Shown here one piece after another: positions 52,850 through 62,544 of a DNA stretch of 64,000 nucleotides. Source of the stretch: Stenotrophomonas pavanii (lineage in GTDB: Bacteria > Pseudomonadota > Gammaproteobacteria > Xanthomonadales > Xanthomonadaceae); assembly GCF_900101175.1 (NCBI RefSeq), contig NZ_FNFQ01000002.1, positions 62,001-126,000 of the forward strand, in the 5' to 3' direction. Every line of letters starts with the position of its first letter. Position 1 is the first letter of the stretch. The notes under the pieces were generated by a model. It saw nothing but the letters and a program-made list of their open reading frames with translations. It was not told the origin of the DNA and ran no database searches. The position numbers and the translations under genes are program-made.

Positions 52850-53006
52850 CTTCGTGATCCTGCTGGCAGTGAGCGGCACGCGCAACGGCGCACCGAGGCC
52901 CCATTGTCGCCGCGACGGGGTGAACGGGGCGAGGATCCTGCACTCCCGTTCTGCTCGGCAGCAGCGCGTCGCGGATCCCCGACCCCGCAATGCGCCTGAT
53001 TGTTAA

Positions 53007-53797
<791 letters not shown>

Positions 53798-53869
53798 GGC
53801 AACCGCTGCGGCGGCGTCGGCCTACAGCGATGGCGGTGTGAGGCCCTGCCTGGTCGCTAACGTGGCTGC

Positions 53870-54115
53870 ATGGAGGATCAGGCAGTGAGCACGCACCTGG
53901 AAATCGACCTGATGATCGCGCAACTGGAGGAAATGTTGCCCACCTGGGCAGCGTTCTATTCCGAGCCGCAGTTCATCCTCATGCTCGCCGAGGCACTGGA
54001 CTACATTGCAGCCAGTGCGGACCCGGATGCCCGCCTGTATTGCGTGATGCGCACCGGGCACCTCGATGCGTGCAGCGGCGAGATTCCCTGGGCAGCGCGC
54101 TATGGCGGGCGATAG
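53870..54115 (+). CDS. Small hypothetical protein (81 aa)
   Basis: 81 residues from ATG 53870; GTG 53885 is an alternative. MEDQAVSTHLEIDLMIAQLEEMLPTWAAFYSEPQFILMLAEALDYIAASADPDARLYCV looks like a compact helical protein. No family recognised. It lies 8 bp before the convergent end of a BLUF gene. Confidence 0.6.
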   Translation: MEDQAVSTHLEIDLMIAQLEEMLPTWAAFYSEPQFILMLAEALDYIAASADPDARLYCVMRTGHLDACSGEIPWAARYGGR

Positions 54116-54123
54116 GCAGTCGC

Positions 54124-54573
54124 TTAGGCCGCGATGGCGTAGGGCTCGACCAACCTGGCCAGGACATCCATCGCCGTCTCAGCCACCCCGTCGTCGTCGC
54201 CATGCTGCACAAATCCCAGCCAGTCTGCACAGGCCAGGCGCTTCAACTCCGCCGGTTGTGTCGGCAGCCAGCGCATCGGCCAGAATGGCAGACGCCGGTT
54301 ACCGACCCTGCCGCGCTGCAACTCGATCAGTCCTGTATGGCTGGTAGCGCCAAGCACCCGCGAGTACGCCACGCGCAAGCCGTCCTCGGGCCCCTCCATG
54401 TACTGCAGGAAGCGGCTGCCATCGAACAGCAGGACCCCGGTGACGCCGGCGTTCCGGTTGAAGCGGGCGGCATCGTCGACCAGATCGTCCAGTTTGCCGC
54501 TGCGCAGGCCCAACGGGTCACCGGCCACGGCTGGGCCCGCTTCACTTACGTATGCGACTGCCCTGATAGGCAT
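54124..54573 (-). CDS. BLUF-domain blue-light photoreceptor (copy 1)
   Basis: 149 residues from ATG 54573. The flavin-site Tyr8 is in MPIRAVAYVSEA, the Gln in FLQYMEG (residue 57) and Asn in ARFNRN. LPFWPMRW supplies the semi-conserved Trp and Met. The insertion SGKLDD before the first helix is longer than in the other two copies. About 50 residues follow the BLUF core, with no enzymatic output domain. Short BLUF proteins act through partner binding. Confidence 0.94.
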   Translation of the reverse strand: MPIRAVAYVSEAGPAVAGDPLGLRSGKLDDLVDDAARFNRNAGVTGVLLFDGSRFLQYMEGPEDGLRVAYSRVLGATSHTGLIELQRGRVGNRRLPFWPMRWLPTQPAELKRLACADWLGFVQHGDDDGVAETAMDVLARLVEPYAIAA

Positions 54574-54711
54574 CGGCTGCTCCGGTAGCGAATCCCCCCA
54601 GATTCCGTATCGCAAGCATAGGCCAACCACGCCGACGATAGGTTCCGGCCCTGTGTATTCTGCGAATCAGCTGGGTTCGGGCTGACAGACGGTACGCAGC
54701 ACGGGCCTGGC

Positions 54712-57261
54712 CTACGGGTCTGCCTGGGCCCATCGGGCGAGATTCTGCTTCACTTCCGCGATGCCGGCCCAAGGATCCTTGCGTCGCCGCCTGAGCTTTG
54801 CGGGCACGTCCTTGATCGTGAACGCATCGGCGCGCTGGAGTTTCGACAGATCGCCCCAGGCGATCGGCAGCGCCACCGGCGCGCCCGGCCGGGCGCGCAA
54901 CGAATAGGACGCGACCGCCGTTGCGCCGCGCCCATTGCGCAGATAGTCGACGAAGATCCGCTTGTTGCGCAGGCTCTTGGTGGCGGTTGCCAGGAACCGC
55001 TGCGGTTCGGACTGTGCCAATGCATCGGCGAAACCCTTCGCAAAACGCTTGGTCAGGTCCCAATCGCACCCTGGGTTGAGCGGCACGACCACGTGCAGGC
55101 CCTTGCCGCCGGAGACGCGCAGGAACGATTCCAGCTCCAGCTGCGCCAGCAGTTCTCGGATGTCGGTTGCCGCTTTCTTGACTTCGGCAAAGGGCACATC
55201 CGGCCCGGGATCCAGATCGAACACGACCCGGTCGGCCCTGTCGGGCGCCTCGGCGTGGCTGCCCCAGGGGTGGAACTCCAACGCGTTGAACTGCACCAGT
55301 TCAAGCAGGCTGGCTGCGTCCCGCACCACCAGGTAATGGGCGTTGATGCCGCTTTCCTCCTTCAGCCTTACCGAATCGACCAGCGCCAGCCCGGCCGTAT
55401 GGTGTTTCTGGAAGAAGCAGGGTTTTGCGGTGCCACTGGGGCATCGGATGATCGACAGCGGACGATCAATCACTTCGGGCAGCAGGTGCTCCATCACTGC
55501 CGCGTAGTAATCCCATACATCCTGCTTGGTGTAACCGTCGCCGGGAAACAGGATCTTGCCGGGAGAAGACAGCCCGGGTGGCGCGCGGTCCGCTGCCGCC
55601 GCCCTTTCCACCTGGCGCCTCCGCCGCGAGGGCGCATGCGACCGCCCGGCGGCCGGGACCGTTCCGGCGCGGTCGGAATCGGCGAGGTCGGCGACGTCCT
55701 TGTCCGTCCGCACCGCCTTCAGCGACGCCTGGCGCAACAGCTGCTGCCCACCGATCCCGCGGTAGAAGACCTCGACCACGAAACGCGGTTCGAACCAGGT
55801 CGCGGCGCGCAGGTCGGTGTCCTGCGTGGGCACATGCGCGGTCGGCCTGCGGCCGCCGCCGCCCTTGATGCGCTTGCTGATGTCGCCAATCAGTTCATCC
55901 GAGAACCCGGACCCGACGCGACCGGCGTAGAGCCAGCCATGCGTTGCGTCCGGCCGGGCCAGCAGCAGCGAACCAAAGCCGGTGCGGCTGCCTTTCGGTG
56001 CGGTGTAGCCCACCACCGCGAACTCGTCGCTGGCCAGCTGCTTCGTCTTGCGCCAGTCCTCGCTGCGGCCGCTGTGGTAGCTGCGATCGCCGCGCTTGGA
56101 AATGATGCCCTCGAAGTGCTGCTCACCGGCCAGGCGGTAGGCCTCCTCACCCTCTCCCTGCACATGCGAACTGAAGGCCAGGGGACTGCCCCGCCCCTCA
56201 AGCAGCGATTGCAGCAAGGCCTTGCGTTCCAGCAGGGGCGCATCGGCAACGTCCACGCCATCAAGATGCAGCAGGTCGAACAGTGCATACGTCAGGACGC
56301 CCTGCTTCTCGCCGGAAAGCGTCGCCTGGAGCAGGTTGAAGTCCTCCTTGGTGCCGGCGCCGGCGATCAGCTCGCCGTCCAGCGCCGCCGACGTGAGGCC
56401 CAGGGTCGCGACTGCGTCACGTATCTCGGGAAGCTTGTCGGTCCATTCCAGCGCGTTCCGTGACCACAGCTGCACGTTGCCCTCGACGACAGTGGCAAGG
56501 ATCCGGTATCCGTCCCATTTGATCTCGTGGACCCACTGCTCGCCCTGGGGCGGCGCCTCTCCCAGCCTGGCCAACTGCGGTTCGAACGGCCCGGATGGCG
56601 CCGCTGCCCTCCCTGCCCTGCTGAGCGCAAGGGCCTTCTTCGACCAGTTCTTTCGCCGGGTGCGTGTGGCAGGCACCGCCGTCAGCCGCTTCTTCGCGGC
56701 CTTGCCGGCCCCGGCGCGCTTCAGATCCTCCGGTGGCGGCGCAGCGACATCGGCCAGCAGGTCGTCTGCCTCAAGGTCGCTGGCGAAGGCATCGTCCTCC
56801 TTGAACAGCAGCCACTGCGGCTGGCGCGCGGGCTTTCCCGACCGAACCAGATGCCAGCCGCCTTTCAGCTTGGTACCGAACAGTTCGAAGCGAAGATGGC
56901 CCTTGGCCAGTTGGGCTTCCGGATCGCCCTGCGTGGCCCATACACCATGGTCAAACTGGGCGACATGGCCGCCGCCGTACTGGCCCTTGGGAATGTCACC
57001 CTCGAACGCCGCGTAGTCCACCGGGTGGTCTTCCACTTCCACCGCCATGCGCTTGACCTTCGGGTCGTAACTGGGGCCCTTCGGCACGGCCCAGCTCTTC
57101 AGCGCATCGCCAACCTGCAGGCGGAAGTCATAGTGCCTGCGGCTGGCATGATGCAGCTGCACCACGAAAATGGCGCGCTGGCCTTTCGGCAGCGTCTTGC
57201 CCGGCTCGGGCTCCTGGGTCTGGTCAAAACGACGCTTGCGGCGATACTCGACCAGCGACAT
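54712..57261 (-). CDS. ligD: ATP-dependent DNA ligase D (PE-LIG-POL)
   Basis: 849 residues from ATG 57261, preceded by GGAGC. Domain order: 3'-phosphoesterase (QLHHASRRHYDFRLQ, PVDYAAFEGDIPKGQYGGG), ligase with nucleotidyl-Lys in EIKWDGYRIL, ALDGELIA and GIISKR, then a primase/polymerase domain with FDLDPGPDVPF and LRVSGGKGLHVVVPL. This is the multi-enzyme of bacterial non-homologous end joining. A Ku gene, its usual partner, is not in the window. The DUF3606 gene lies just upstream on the same strand. Confidence 0.96.
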   Translation of the reverse strand: MSLVEYRRKRRFDQTQEPEPGKTLPKGQRAIFVVQLHHASRRHYDFRLQVGDALKSWAVPKGPSYDPKVKRMAVEVEDHPVDYAAFEGDIPKGQYGGGHVAQFDHGVWATQGDPEAQLAKGHLRFELFGTKLKGGWHLVRSGKPARQPQWLLFKEDDAFASDLEADDLLADVAAPPPEDLKRAGAGKAAKKRLTAVPATRTRRKNWSKKALALSRAGRAAAPSGPFEPQLARLGEAPPQGEQWVHEIKWDGYRILATVVEGNVQLWSRNALEWTDKLPEIRDAVATLGLTSAALDGELIAGAGTKEDFNLLQATLSGEKQGVLTYALFDLLHLDGVDVADAPLLERKALLQSLLEGRGSPLAFSSHVQGEGEEAYRLAGEQHFEGIISKRGDRSYHSGRSEDWRKTKQLASDEFAVVGYTAPKGSRTGFGSLLLARPDATHGWLYAGRVGSGFSDELIGDISKRIKGGGGRRPTAHVPTQDTDLRAATWFEPRFVVEVFYRGIGGQQLLRQASLKAVRTDKDVADLADSDRAGTVPAAGRSHAPSRRRRQVERAAAADRAPPGLSSPGKILFPGDGYTKQDVWDYYAAVMEHLLPEVIDRPLSIIRCPSGTAKPCFFQKHHTAGLALVDSVRLKEESGINAHYLVVRDAASLLELVQFNALEFHPWGSHAEAPDRADRVVFDLDPGPDVPFAEVKKAATDIRELLAQLELESFLRVSGGKGLHVVVPLNPGCDWDLTKRFAKGFADALAQSEPQRFLATATKSLRNKRIFVDYLRNGRGATAVASYSLRARPGAPVALPIAWGDLSKLQRADAFTIKDVPAKLRRRRKDPWAGIAEVKQNLARWAQADP

Positions 57262-57274
57262 GGCCAGCTCCGCG

Positions 57275-57451
57275 CTATTTGCCCAGGTGCTTGCGGACGG
57301 CAACCGCCGTGGGCCCGACCGCCGCGACGGCCGCGCGAAGCTCTTCGGCGGACACGCCCAGCGTCGTGGTCCAGTACCGCAGTTCGTAATCCTCATTGAC
57401 GTTGATGCGGTCCCGGTCCGGGCTGCCGGCGTTGTTCTTGTCATCGCTCAT
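57275..57451 (-). CDS. DUF3606 small protein
   Basis: 58 residues from ATG 57451 (MSDDKNNAGSPDRDRINVNEDYELRYWTTTLGVSAEELRAAVAAVGPTA in outline). The DRxRINVxExYELRYW and LGVSxEEL patterns define DUF3606. The gene ends 13 bp before the ligD start, so it is probably co-transcribed with it. Function unknown. Confidence 0.88.
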   Translation of the reverse strand: MSDDKNNAGSPDRDRINVNEDYELRYWTTTLGVSAEELRAAVAAVGPTAVAVRKHLGK

Positions 57452-57699
57452 TGGGAGTCTCCAGCGTGATCGGGGGTGGACTGACCGTACCGGCCATTCC
57501 ATGCGCACGGAGCGATGCCACTGTGAAGCCATGGCGAAGGCCGCCGGCACGGCGCCGCACCCCTGCGCGAAAGACGCCGCTTCGTGAAGGCAGCGCGCAG
57601 GATCCGCGGGGGCGTTCACATGCCGCCTTCACTCCTTCCCCGCCTGCTCGCAACCGGGCAGACCCTACGCTGGCCACTCCACTCACTGCGGAGCCCAGC

Positions 57700-58197
57700 A
57701 TGGCTATCAAGACGGCGGAAGACCTGTTCATCCACGAGCTCTCGGACATCTACAGCGCCGAGAAGCAGCTGACCAAGGCGCTTCCGCGCCTGGCCCGTGC
57801 GGCCGAGAATCCGGATCTGGCGGCAGCGTTCGAAACGCACCTGGAGGAGACCCAGGGGCAGATCGAACGCATCGACCAGGTGGTCGAGGTGCTCGGCATC
57901 CGCCTGAAGCGCATCAAGTGCGCGGCGATGGAAGGCCTGGTCGAGGAAGGCAAGGAGGTGATCGACAGCATCGACAAGGGGCCGGTGCGCGACGCTGCCC
58001 TGATCGGTGGCGCGCAGAAGGTCGAGCATTACGAAATTGCCTCCTACGGCACCATCGCCGCGCTGGCCAAGCAGCTGGGCTACAAGGATGCCCTGCCGTT
58101 GCTGCTGGAGACGCTGGAGGAAGAAAAGGCGACCGACGAGAAGCTGACCCTGCTGGCCAAGGGCGGCGGCAATGCCAAGGCCGCGCAGGCCGCCTGA
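57700..58197 (+). CDS. DUF892 ferritin-like protein (YciE/YciF type)
   Basis: 165 residues from ATG 57700. TAEDLFIHELSDIYSAEKQLTKALPRLARAA, FETHLEETQGQIERIDQVVEVLGI, ALIGGAQKVEHYEIASYGTIAALAKQLGY and LLLETLEEEKATDEKLTLLA give the four-helix ferritin-like bundle with Glu/His metal ligands. In Salmonella yciE and yciF belong to the RpoS-linked yciGFE-katN locus. Here a second DUF892 gene, a KGG protein and Mn catalase are within 4 kb. Confidence 0.94.
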   Translation: MAIKTAEDLFIHELSDIYSAEKQLTKALPRLARAAENPDLAAAFETHLEETQGQIERIDQVVEVLGIRLKRIKCAAMEGLVEEGKEVIDSIDKGPVRDAALIGGAQKVEHYEIASYGTIAALAKQLGYKDALPLLLETLEEEKATDEKLTLLAKGGGNAKAAQAA

Positions 58198-58236
58198 GTC
58201 GCATCGCACGCCCCGCGGCTGCCACGGAAGGCGGCC

Positions 58237-58971
58237 TCAGGGTGGGTAGAGCACCTGGTCGTTTGGACAGAAGAACGTGCGCCGCCGCGTTGTACCCATG
58301 TACAGCTTGCTGATCGGGCCACCACAGAGCGGGCACACCTTGCGCGTGTGCACCTGCCAGTGCTTCTTCAACTCGAAGCGCCGTTTCCACTCCAGGAAGT
58401 CGAAGCTGTAGGCACGGGCCTGGGTGATCAGGGCGGTGAGCCTGCGCGGTGGCAGGTCGCCCAGTCGCGTGGCCGGATGCACGCCGATCCGGAACAGCAC
58501 CTCATTCTTGATGATGTTGCCGACGCCGGCGAAGATCGTCTGGTCCAGAAGCGCATCACAGACCAGGGTGTCCGGCAGTGCCTTCAGCTTGCGCCGGGCC
58601 AGTCTTGGATCCCAGGCGTCGCTCATCACATCCGCCCGCCAGTCGTAGACGTCGTCCAACGGCTCGTCGATCAGCCGCACCGAACACGCATAGAAATTCA
58701 GTTCGCCGTTGTCGAATGCCAGCGACACCCGTGCAGGGGTCGGCTTCCGTTCGTCGATGCGCCAGCTGCCGAACATCATCAGATGGATGCGCAGCGTGAC
58801 CTGGCTGAACTCCAGCAAGAAGTGCTTCCCCCAGCTGCGAACCGCCTTGACCCTGCGTCCCTGCAGCGGTGACAGGTCGATGCGGCTGTTGCCGGAGACG
58901 CCGCGCACGACGTGACCCTTGAAGTGGCTGGCGGCCTCGCGCAGCAGGACAATGGAGGGGCCCTCAGGCAT
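58237..58971 (-). CDS. nei: Fpg/Nei family DNA glycosylase (endonuclease VIII-like)
   Basis: 244 residues from ATG 58971. The N-terminal MPEGPSIVLLREAA supplies the catalytic Pro2 and Glu3. The helix-two-turn-helix has LLDQTIFAGVGNIIKNEVLFRIGVHP. The C-terminal zinc finger has CPLCGGPISKLYMGTTRRRTFFCPNDQ with four cysteines. It removes oxidised bases and nicks DNA. It overlaps the DUF72 gene by 8 nt, placing it in an operon headed by a BLUF photoreceptor. Symbol by family. Confidence 0.92.
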   Translation of the reverse strand: MPEGPSIVLLREAASHFKGHVVRGVSGNSRIDLSPLQGRRVKAVRSWGKHFLLEFSQVTLRIHLMMFGSWRIDERKPTPARVSLAFDNGELNFYACSVRLIDEPLDDVYDWRADVMSDAWDPRLARRKLKALPDTLVCDALLDQTIFAGVGNIIKNEVLFRIGVHPATRLGDLPPRRLTALITQARAYSFDFLEWKRRFELKKHWQVHTRKVCPLCGGPISKLYMGTTRRRTFFCPNDQVLYPP

Positions 58972-59731
58972 TCGCGTTCTCCTGCAGCAGTGCCTGCAGG
59001 TGCAGGGCGTTGCCGGTGGCGTGGCCCAGCGCGGTGTTGTCCAGTACGCACCAGGCACGGCGCTGTGCGGCGGCTTCGCGATGCAGGTGCTGGGCCAGCC
59101 CCGCCAGCGCCTGTTCGCTGTAGGCGCTGCGATAGATCTGCGGCTGCCCGTGCCAGCGCCAGTAGCTCCACGTGCGATCACCGCCCGGGACCGCTGCTGC
59201 GGGTACCCGGGCCGGGTCAGCCGCGACCCGTGCGATGCCATGGTCGCTCAGCAGCGCATCGACGTCCGCAGTGAACCAACTGGGATGGCGCGGTTCGCAG
59301 GCGACATCAACCGAGGTGCGTGCGCGCAGTCCGTGCAGGAATTCGGTCACGGTTGCCGGCTCATACGCCAGGCTGGGCGGCAGCTGGAGCAGCAGCGGGC
59401 CCAGCCTGTCCCCCAGCGCCATCACGCCATCGAGGAACAGCGCCAGCGGCTGCATCGTGTCGCGCAGCCGGCGTTCATGGCTGATCACGCGTGGCAGTTT
59501 CACCGCGAAGCGGAAACCCGCGGGCACGCTGGCCGCCCAACGGGCGTAGGTCGCCGCCTGGTGCGGGCGGTAGAACGAGGAATTGATCTCGACCATCGGC
59601 AGGCGGGTGGCATAGCGCTGCAGCACGCTGTCGCCTGCGCCGAACGCCGCCTGCGCCGCCCGCGACAGCGACCAGCCTGCGCAGCCGATGCGTACCTGTC
59701 CTGGCGTGCCCGGGGCGTCGGCTGCGCTCAT
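58964..59731 (-). CDS. DUF72 (YecE-like) protein
   Basis: 255 residues from ATG 59731. GQVRIGCAGWSLSR, YATRLPMVEINSSFYRPHQAATYARWAASVPAGFRFAVKLPRVISHERRL and LGPLLLQLPPSLAYEP are the DUF72 signature of a TIM-barrel-like fold. Function is not established; in some genomes the family lies beside DNA-repair genes. It overlaps BLUF copy 2 by 4 nt and the nei gene by 8 nt. Confidence 0.94.
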   Translation of the reverse strand: MSAADAPGTPGQVRIGCAGWSLSRAAQAAFGAGDSVLQRYATRLPMVEINSSFYRPHQAATYARWAASVPAGFRFAVKLPRVISHERRLRDTMQPLALFLDGVMALGDRLGPLLLQLPPSLAYEPATVTEFLHGLRARTSVDVACEPRHPSWFTADVDALLSDHGIARVAADPARVPAAAVPGGDRTWSYWRWHGQPQIYRSAYSEQALAGLAQHLHREAAAQRRAWCVLDNTALGHATGNALHLQALLQENANA

Positions 59732-60195
59732 CGTGCCACCGGTCCGTCCGGTTCCAGCAACCGGCCATCGCCGGCACCTGCCGGCGCCTGCGCCACCGAT
59801 TGCAATCGATCAAGCGCACTGGTGCCAGGCGCGAGCGCGGAGGCGCTGCGCACGAAGCCGGTCCAGTCGGAAATCGCGATCTTCCCCAGCGCCAGCTCAT
59901 CCACGCGCACGCTGTGCATGCGCCAGTGCGGGAACTGCCGCCGCCCCACCCTGCCCCGGTTGAGTTCGACCAGTCCGTTGTGGCTGCTGGCCGCCAGGAT
60001 GCGGGTGTACGCCGCGCCGACACCGGCCTCCGGGCCTTCGAGGTATTGCAGGAAGCGCGTGCCGTCGAACAGGAGGACACCGGTCACATCAACCGACTCG
60101 TTGAACAGCATCGCGCCCGTGACAAGCTGCTGCAGCCGCTCTGCAGTCAGGTTTCGGGTGGCTTCACTTACATAGGCAATGGCACGAAGAGGCAT
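59728..60195 (-). CDS. BLUF-domain blue-light photoreceptor (copy 2)
   Basis: 155 residues from ATG 60195. Tyr8 in MPLRAIAYVSEA, Asn32, Gln50 in FDGTRFLQYLEG, and Trp/Met in FPHWRMHS match the flavin site of PixD-type short BLUF proteins. The C-terminal 50 residues are Ala/Gly-rich without an enzyme domain. It is the first gene of a BLUF-DUF72-Nei operon coupled by 4- and 8-nt overlaps. Confidence 0.95.
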   Translation of the reverse strand: MPLRAIAYVSEATRNLTAERLQQLVTGAMLFNESVDVTGVLLFDGTRFLQYLEGPEAGVGAAYTRILAASSHNGLVELNRGRVGRRQFPHWRMHSVRVDELALGKIAISDWTGFVRSASALAPGTSALDRLQSVAQAPAGAGDGRLLEPDGPVAR

Positions 60196-60498
60196 GACAG
60201 CACCGGGTTGTTGCAGATGGCTCTACCTTAGCGAGGCCGATCAAACGCGTGGTGACACTGGCGTGGAGGCGGCGTTGAACCTGGACGTGCCAACGCCGCG
60301 CTGCGTTGACACCCGGCAACAGCGCCACGGCCGACATGCCGTGTCGCCCGCTGAGGGATGTCCTTTCGTGGAGAACGCATGAGGAAGCACGCGCCTGCGC
60401 ATGACACGACGTTGGCGGTGGTGCCACCGCCGTCTAGCGGCGGATCTGGAAGATGGTCGCTGCCGCCAATCGGGCGGCTCACTCCAAGGAGACTTTCC
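60196..60498. other. Intergenic control region between BLUF operon and KGG gene
   Basis: About 300 bp separating divergent genes and so holding both promoters. I see no gene. A possible hairpin (GGCGTTG ... CAACGCC, about 60269-60295) is present. The right end carries the AAGGAG ribosome site for the KGG gene at 60485-60490. Confidence 0.5.
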
Positions 60499-60822
60499 AT
60501 GGCCAACCAGAACCAGAACCAGGGCAGCAGCAACCGCGGCTTCGCTTCGATGGACGAAGACAAGCAGCGCGAGATCGCCGCCAAGGGCGGCCGCGCCGCG
60601 CATGAATCGGGCAACGCCCATGAATTCAGCTCTGAAGAAGCGCGCGAAGCCGGTCGCAAGGGCGGCGAAGCGGTGAGCCAGGATCGCCAGCACATGGCCG
60701 ACATCGGCCGCGAAGGCGGCCAGAACAGCCATGGCGGCGGCAACCAGGGCGGCAACCAGGGGGGGCGGCAGCAACAGCAGGAACGTGGCGGCAACAACAA
60801 CCGCGGTGGCCAGCAGCGTTGA
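60499..60822 (+). CDS. KGG-motif general stress protein (YciG/con-10-like)
   Basis: 107 residues from ATG 60499 with AAGGAG. GFASMDEDKQREIAAKGGRAAHESG, EAREAGRKGGEAVS and MADIGREGGQNSHGG are repeats with the KGG signature of YciG-type hydrophilic stress proteins. The tail is Gln/Gly/Asn-rich and disordered (NQGGNQGGRQQQQERGG). Followed by a strong terminator, so it is monocistronic. Confidence 0.93.
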   Translation: MANQNQNQGSSNRGFASMDEDKQREIAAKGGRAAHESGNAHEFSSEEAREAGRKGGEAVSQDRQHMADIGREGGQNSHGGGNQGGNQGGRQQQQERGGNNNRGGQQR

Positions 60823-60845
60823 TCGAGACTGACCGGTTGCACCCC

Positions 60846-60879
60846 AAGTGGGCGGACAGCGTGTCCGCCCACTTTTTTT
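60846..60879 (+). terminator. Rho-independent terminator of KGG gene
   Basis: AAGTGGGCGGACA (60846-60858) pairs perfectly with TGTCCGCCCACTT (60862-60874) across a 3-nt loop, followed by a run of T to 60879. It is 24 bp after the KGG stop. On the other strand the stem is preceded by A residues, so it could also end the convergent katN transcript. Confidence 0.93.
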
Positions 60880-60918
60880 GCGAGGCGCGGGGCGGACGCC
60901 CGCCCGGCCGGTTCCGCG

Positions 60919-61827
60919 TCAAGGCTCCCGTGGCGGCAGGTCGAGCGCGCCGGCGCCCGGGCCGGCGCCCAGTTCGGCACCGGTTGTCGGCCGTGCTTCG
61001 GGATCGGAAAGCGTTCGCAGGGTCATGGCCTGCACCGCCGCCTGCTCGCGTGGGTCCAGGCCCACCGTGGCGCTGCCGTCACCGCCGTCCACAGCGGCCT
61101 GTGCCTCGCGGTCGCTGACCCGCTCCCACAGCTCGCCGCTGTTCCAGCTGCCCAGCAGGTCATCAGCGCCGTCGCCCTGCGACATGTCCATGTACAGGTC
61201 GGTAAAGGCGGGGTCACCCGGCTGCTTGCCCGGTGGGAAGTTGGGCTGGATGCTGTGCAATGCCTTTTCGAAGGACTTCTGGTGGGCGATTTCGCGCGTC
61301 ATCAGGAAGCGCAGTGCGTCCTTGATGCCCGGATCATCGGTCACCGTGATCAGGCGTTCGTAGACCAGCTTGGCGCGGGCTTCGGCGGCGATGTTCGAGC
61401 GCAGGTCAGCGGTGGGCTCCCCGATCGAATCGACGTAGGCCGCCGTCCAGGGAACACCGCTCGAATTGACCAGTGCCGGGCCGCCCCCGTACAGCAGCTG
61501 CTCGGTATGGCTGGTGCTGTTCTGGCCCAGCAGGCGCATGTCCTCGGCTTCGGCAAGCCCCTCGGACTGAATGGCCTTCGGGCCGCGGTTGAGCATGGCG
61601 ATGATGGTACCGATGACCTCCAGGTGGCTGATCTCTTCGGTGGCAATGTCCATCAGCAGGTCCTTGCGTCCGGGATCGCATTCGCCCAGCCCCTGGGTGA
61701 AGTAGCGCATCGCGGCGGCCAGTTCACCTTGTGGGCCGCCGAACTGTTCCAGCATCAGGCTGGCAAGCTGCGGGTTGGATTCGCGCACGCGCACGGTGTA
61801 CATCAGTTTCTTGTGGTGGAAGAACAT
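60919..61827 (-). CDS. katN: Manganese catalase (KatN-like)
   Basis: 302 residues from ATG 61827. Dimanganese ligands appear in order: Glu35 (GPQGELAAAMRYF), Glu65 and His68 (DIATEEISHLEVI), Glu in NIAAEARAKLVYERL and His in FLMTREIAHQKSFEKAL. The C-terminus is Gly/Ala-rich (GAELGAGPGAGAL). It dismutates hydrogen peroxide without heme. It follows a DUF892 gene by 36 bp, as katN follows yciE/F in enterics. Confidence 0.95.
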   Translation of the reverse strand: MFFHHKKLMYTVRVRESNPQLASLMLEQFGGPQGELAAAMRYFTQGLGECDPGRKDLLMDIATEEISHLEVIGTIIAMLNRGPKAIQSEGLAEAEDMRLLGQNSTSHTEQLLYGGGPALVNSSGVPWTAAYVDSIGEPTADLRSNIAAEARAKLVYERLITVTDDPGIKDALRFLMTREIAHQKSFEKALHSIQPNFPPGKQPGDPAFTDLYMDMSQGDGADDLLGSWNSGELWERVSDREAQAAVDGGDGSATVGLDPREQAAVQAMTLRTLSDPEARPTTGAELGAGPGAGALDLPPREP

Positions 61828-61863
61828 GGGACTGTCTCCTGTGTCTGGCAGGCGGGATCGGGA

Positions 61864-62385
61864 TCAACGCTTGGCTTGGGCGCCGGGCGTTTCGTCACGG
61901 TTGAGGAAGGCGCCGACCAGGCTGTCCTGGTGGTCTTCCAGCCAACGTGCCATGGCGATCTCTTCCTGCAGGATCTGGCCGCACACGGCCGCGATATCCG
62001 GCGCGGCGGCCCGCTCGGCCGCGATCACCAGCGCCCGGTAGGTGGCGATCTCGGTGTTTTCGAAGCCAAAGGAGATGCCGACGCTCTTGACGACTTCGTC
62101 TTCCATCAGGGTATTGCCGGCGGCGTGGATCGCTGCGGTCATGCTCGCGAACAGCCCCTTGGCGGTGGGCACGCTGCCGCCAAGTGCTTCAATGCACTCG
62201 CGCAGGGACGCGGCCTGCTGCTGCGTCTCCTGCACGTGCTGGCCGATACGTGCGGCAAGATGGGGATAGTTCTGGATGCGCGAAGCCATGGCCTTCATCA
62301 TGGTCTCCGCCTCCTGCTCCATGGCGTAGGCGTCCTGCAGCCATTTCAGCAGGCGCTCGCTGCGGACGGTGTTCTGGTCTGCCAT
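61864..62385 (-). CDS. DUF892 ferritin-like protein (second copy, YciF-like)
   Basis: 173 residues from ATG 62385 (MADQNTVRSERLLKWLQDAYAMEQEAETMMKAM in outline). Four helices carry Glu/His positions typical of DUF892: QNYPHLAARIGQHVQETQQQAASLRECIEALG, GFENTEIATYRALVIAAERA and CGQILQEEIAMARWLEDH. First gene of a two-gene unit with katN. Clearly diverged from the copy at 57700-58197. Confidence 0.93.
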   Translation of the reverse strand: MADQNTVRSERLLKWLQDAYAMEQEAETMMKAMASRIQNYPHLAARIGQHVQETQQQAASLRECIEALGGSVPTAKGLFASMTAAIHAAGNTLMEDEVVKSVGISFGFENTEIATYRALVIAAERAAAPDIAAVCGQILQEEIAMARWLEDHQDSLVGAFLNRDETPGAQAKR

Positions 62386-62544
62386 CACGGTCTCCGGTAG
62401 TGGGGCGACATGCCTCCGGAGACCATGGTGGCGAGGCCGCAATCACTGCCTCGTCGGCCGGCGTGAGCCGCCGGGCGTGCGCGCTGCACCTGGCGCTGAT
62501 GCCGTCATAACATCCGCCGGTGCGTGGCAACGCCTGCGGCGCAC

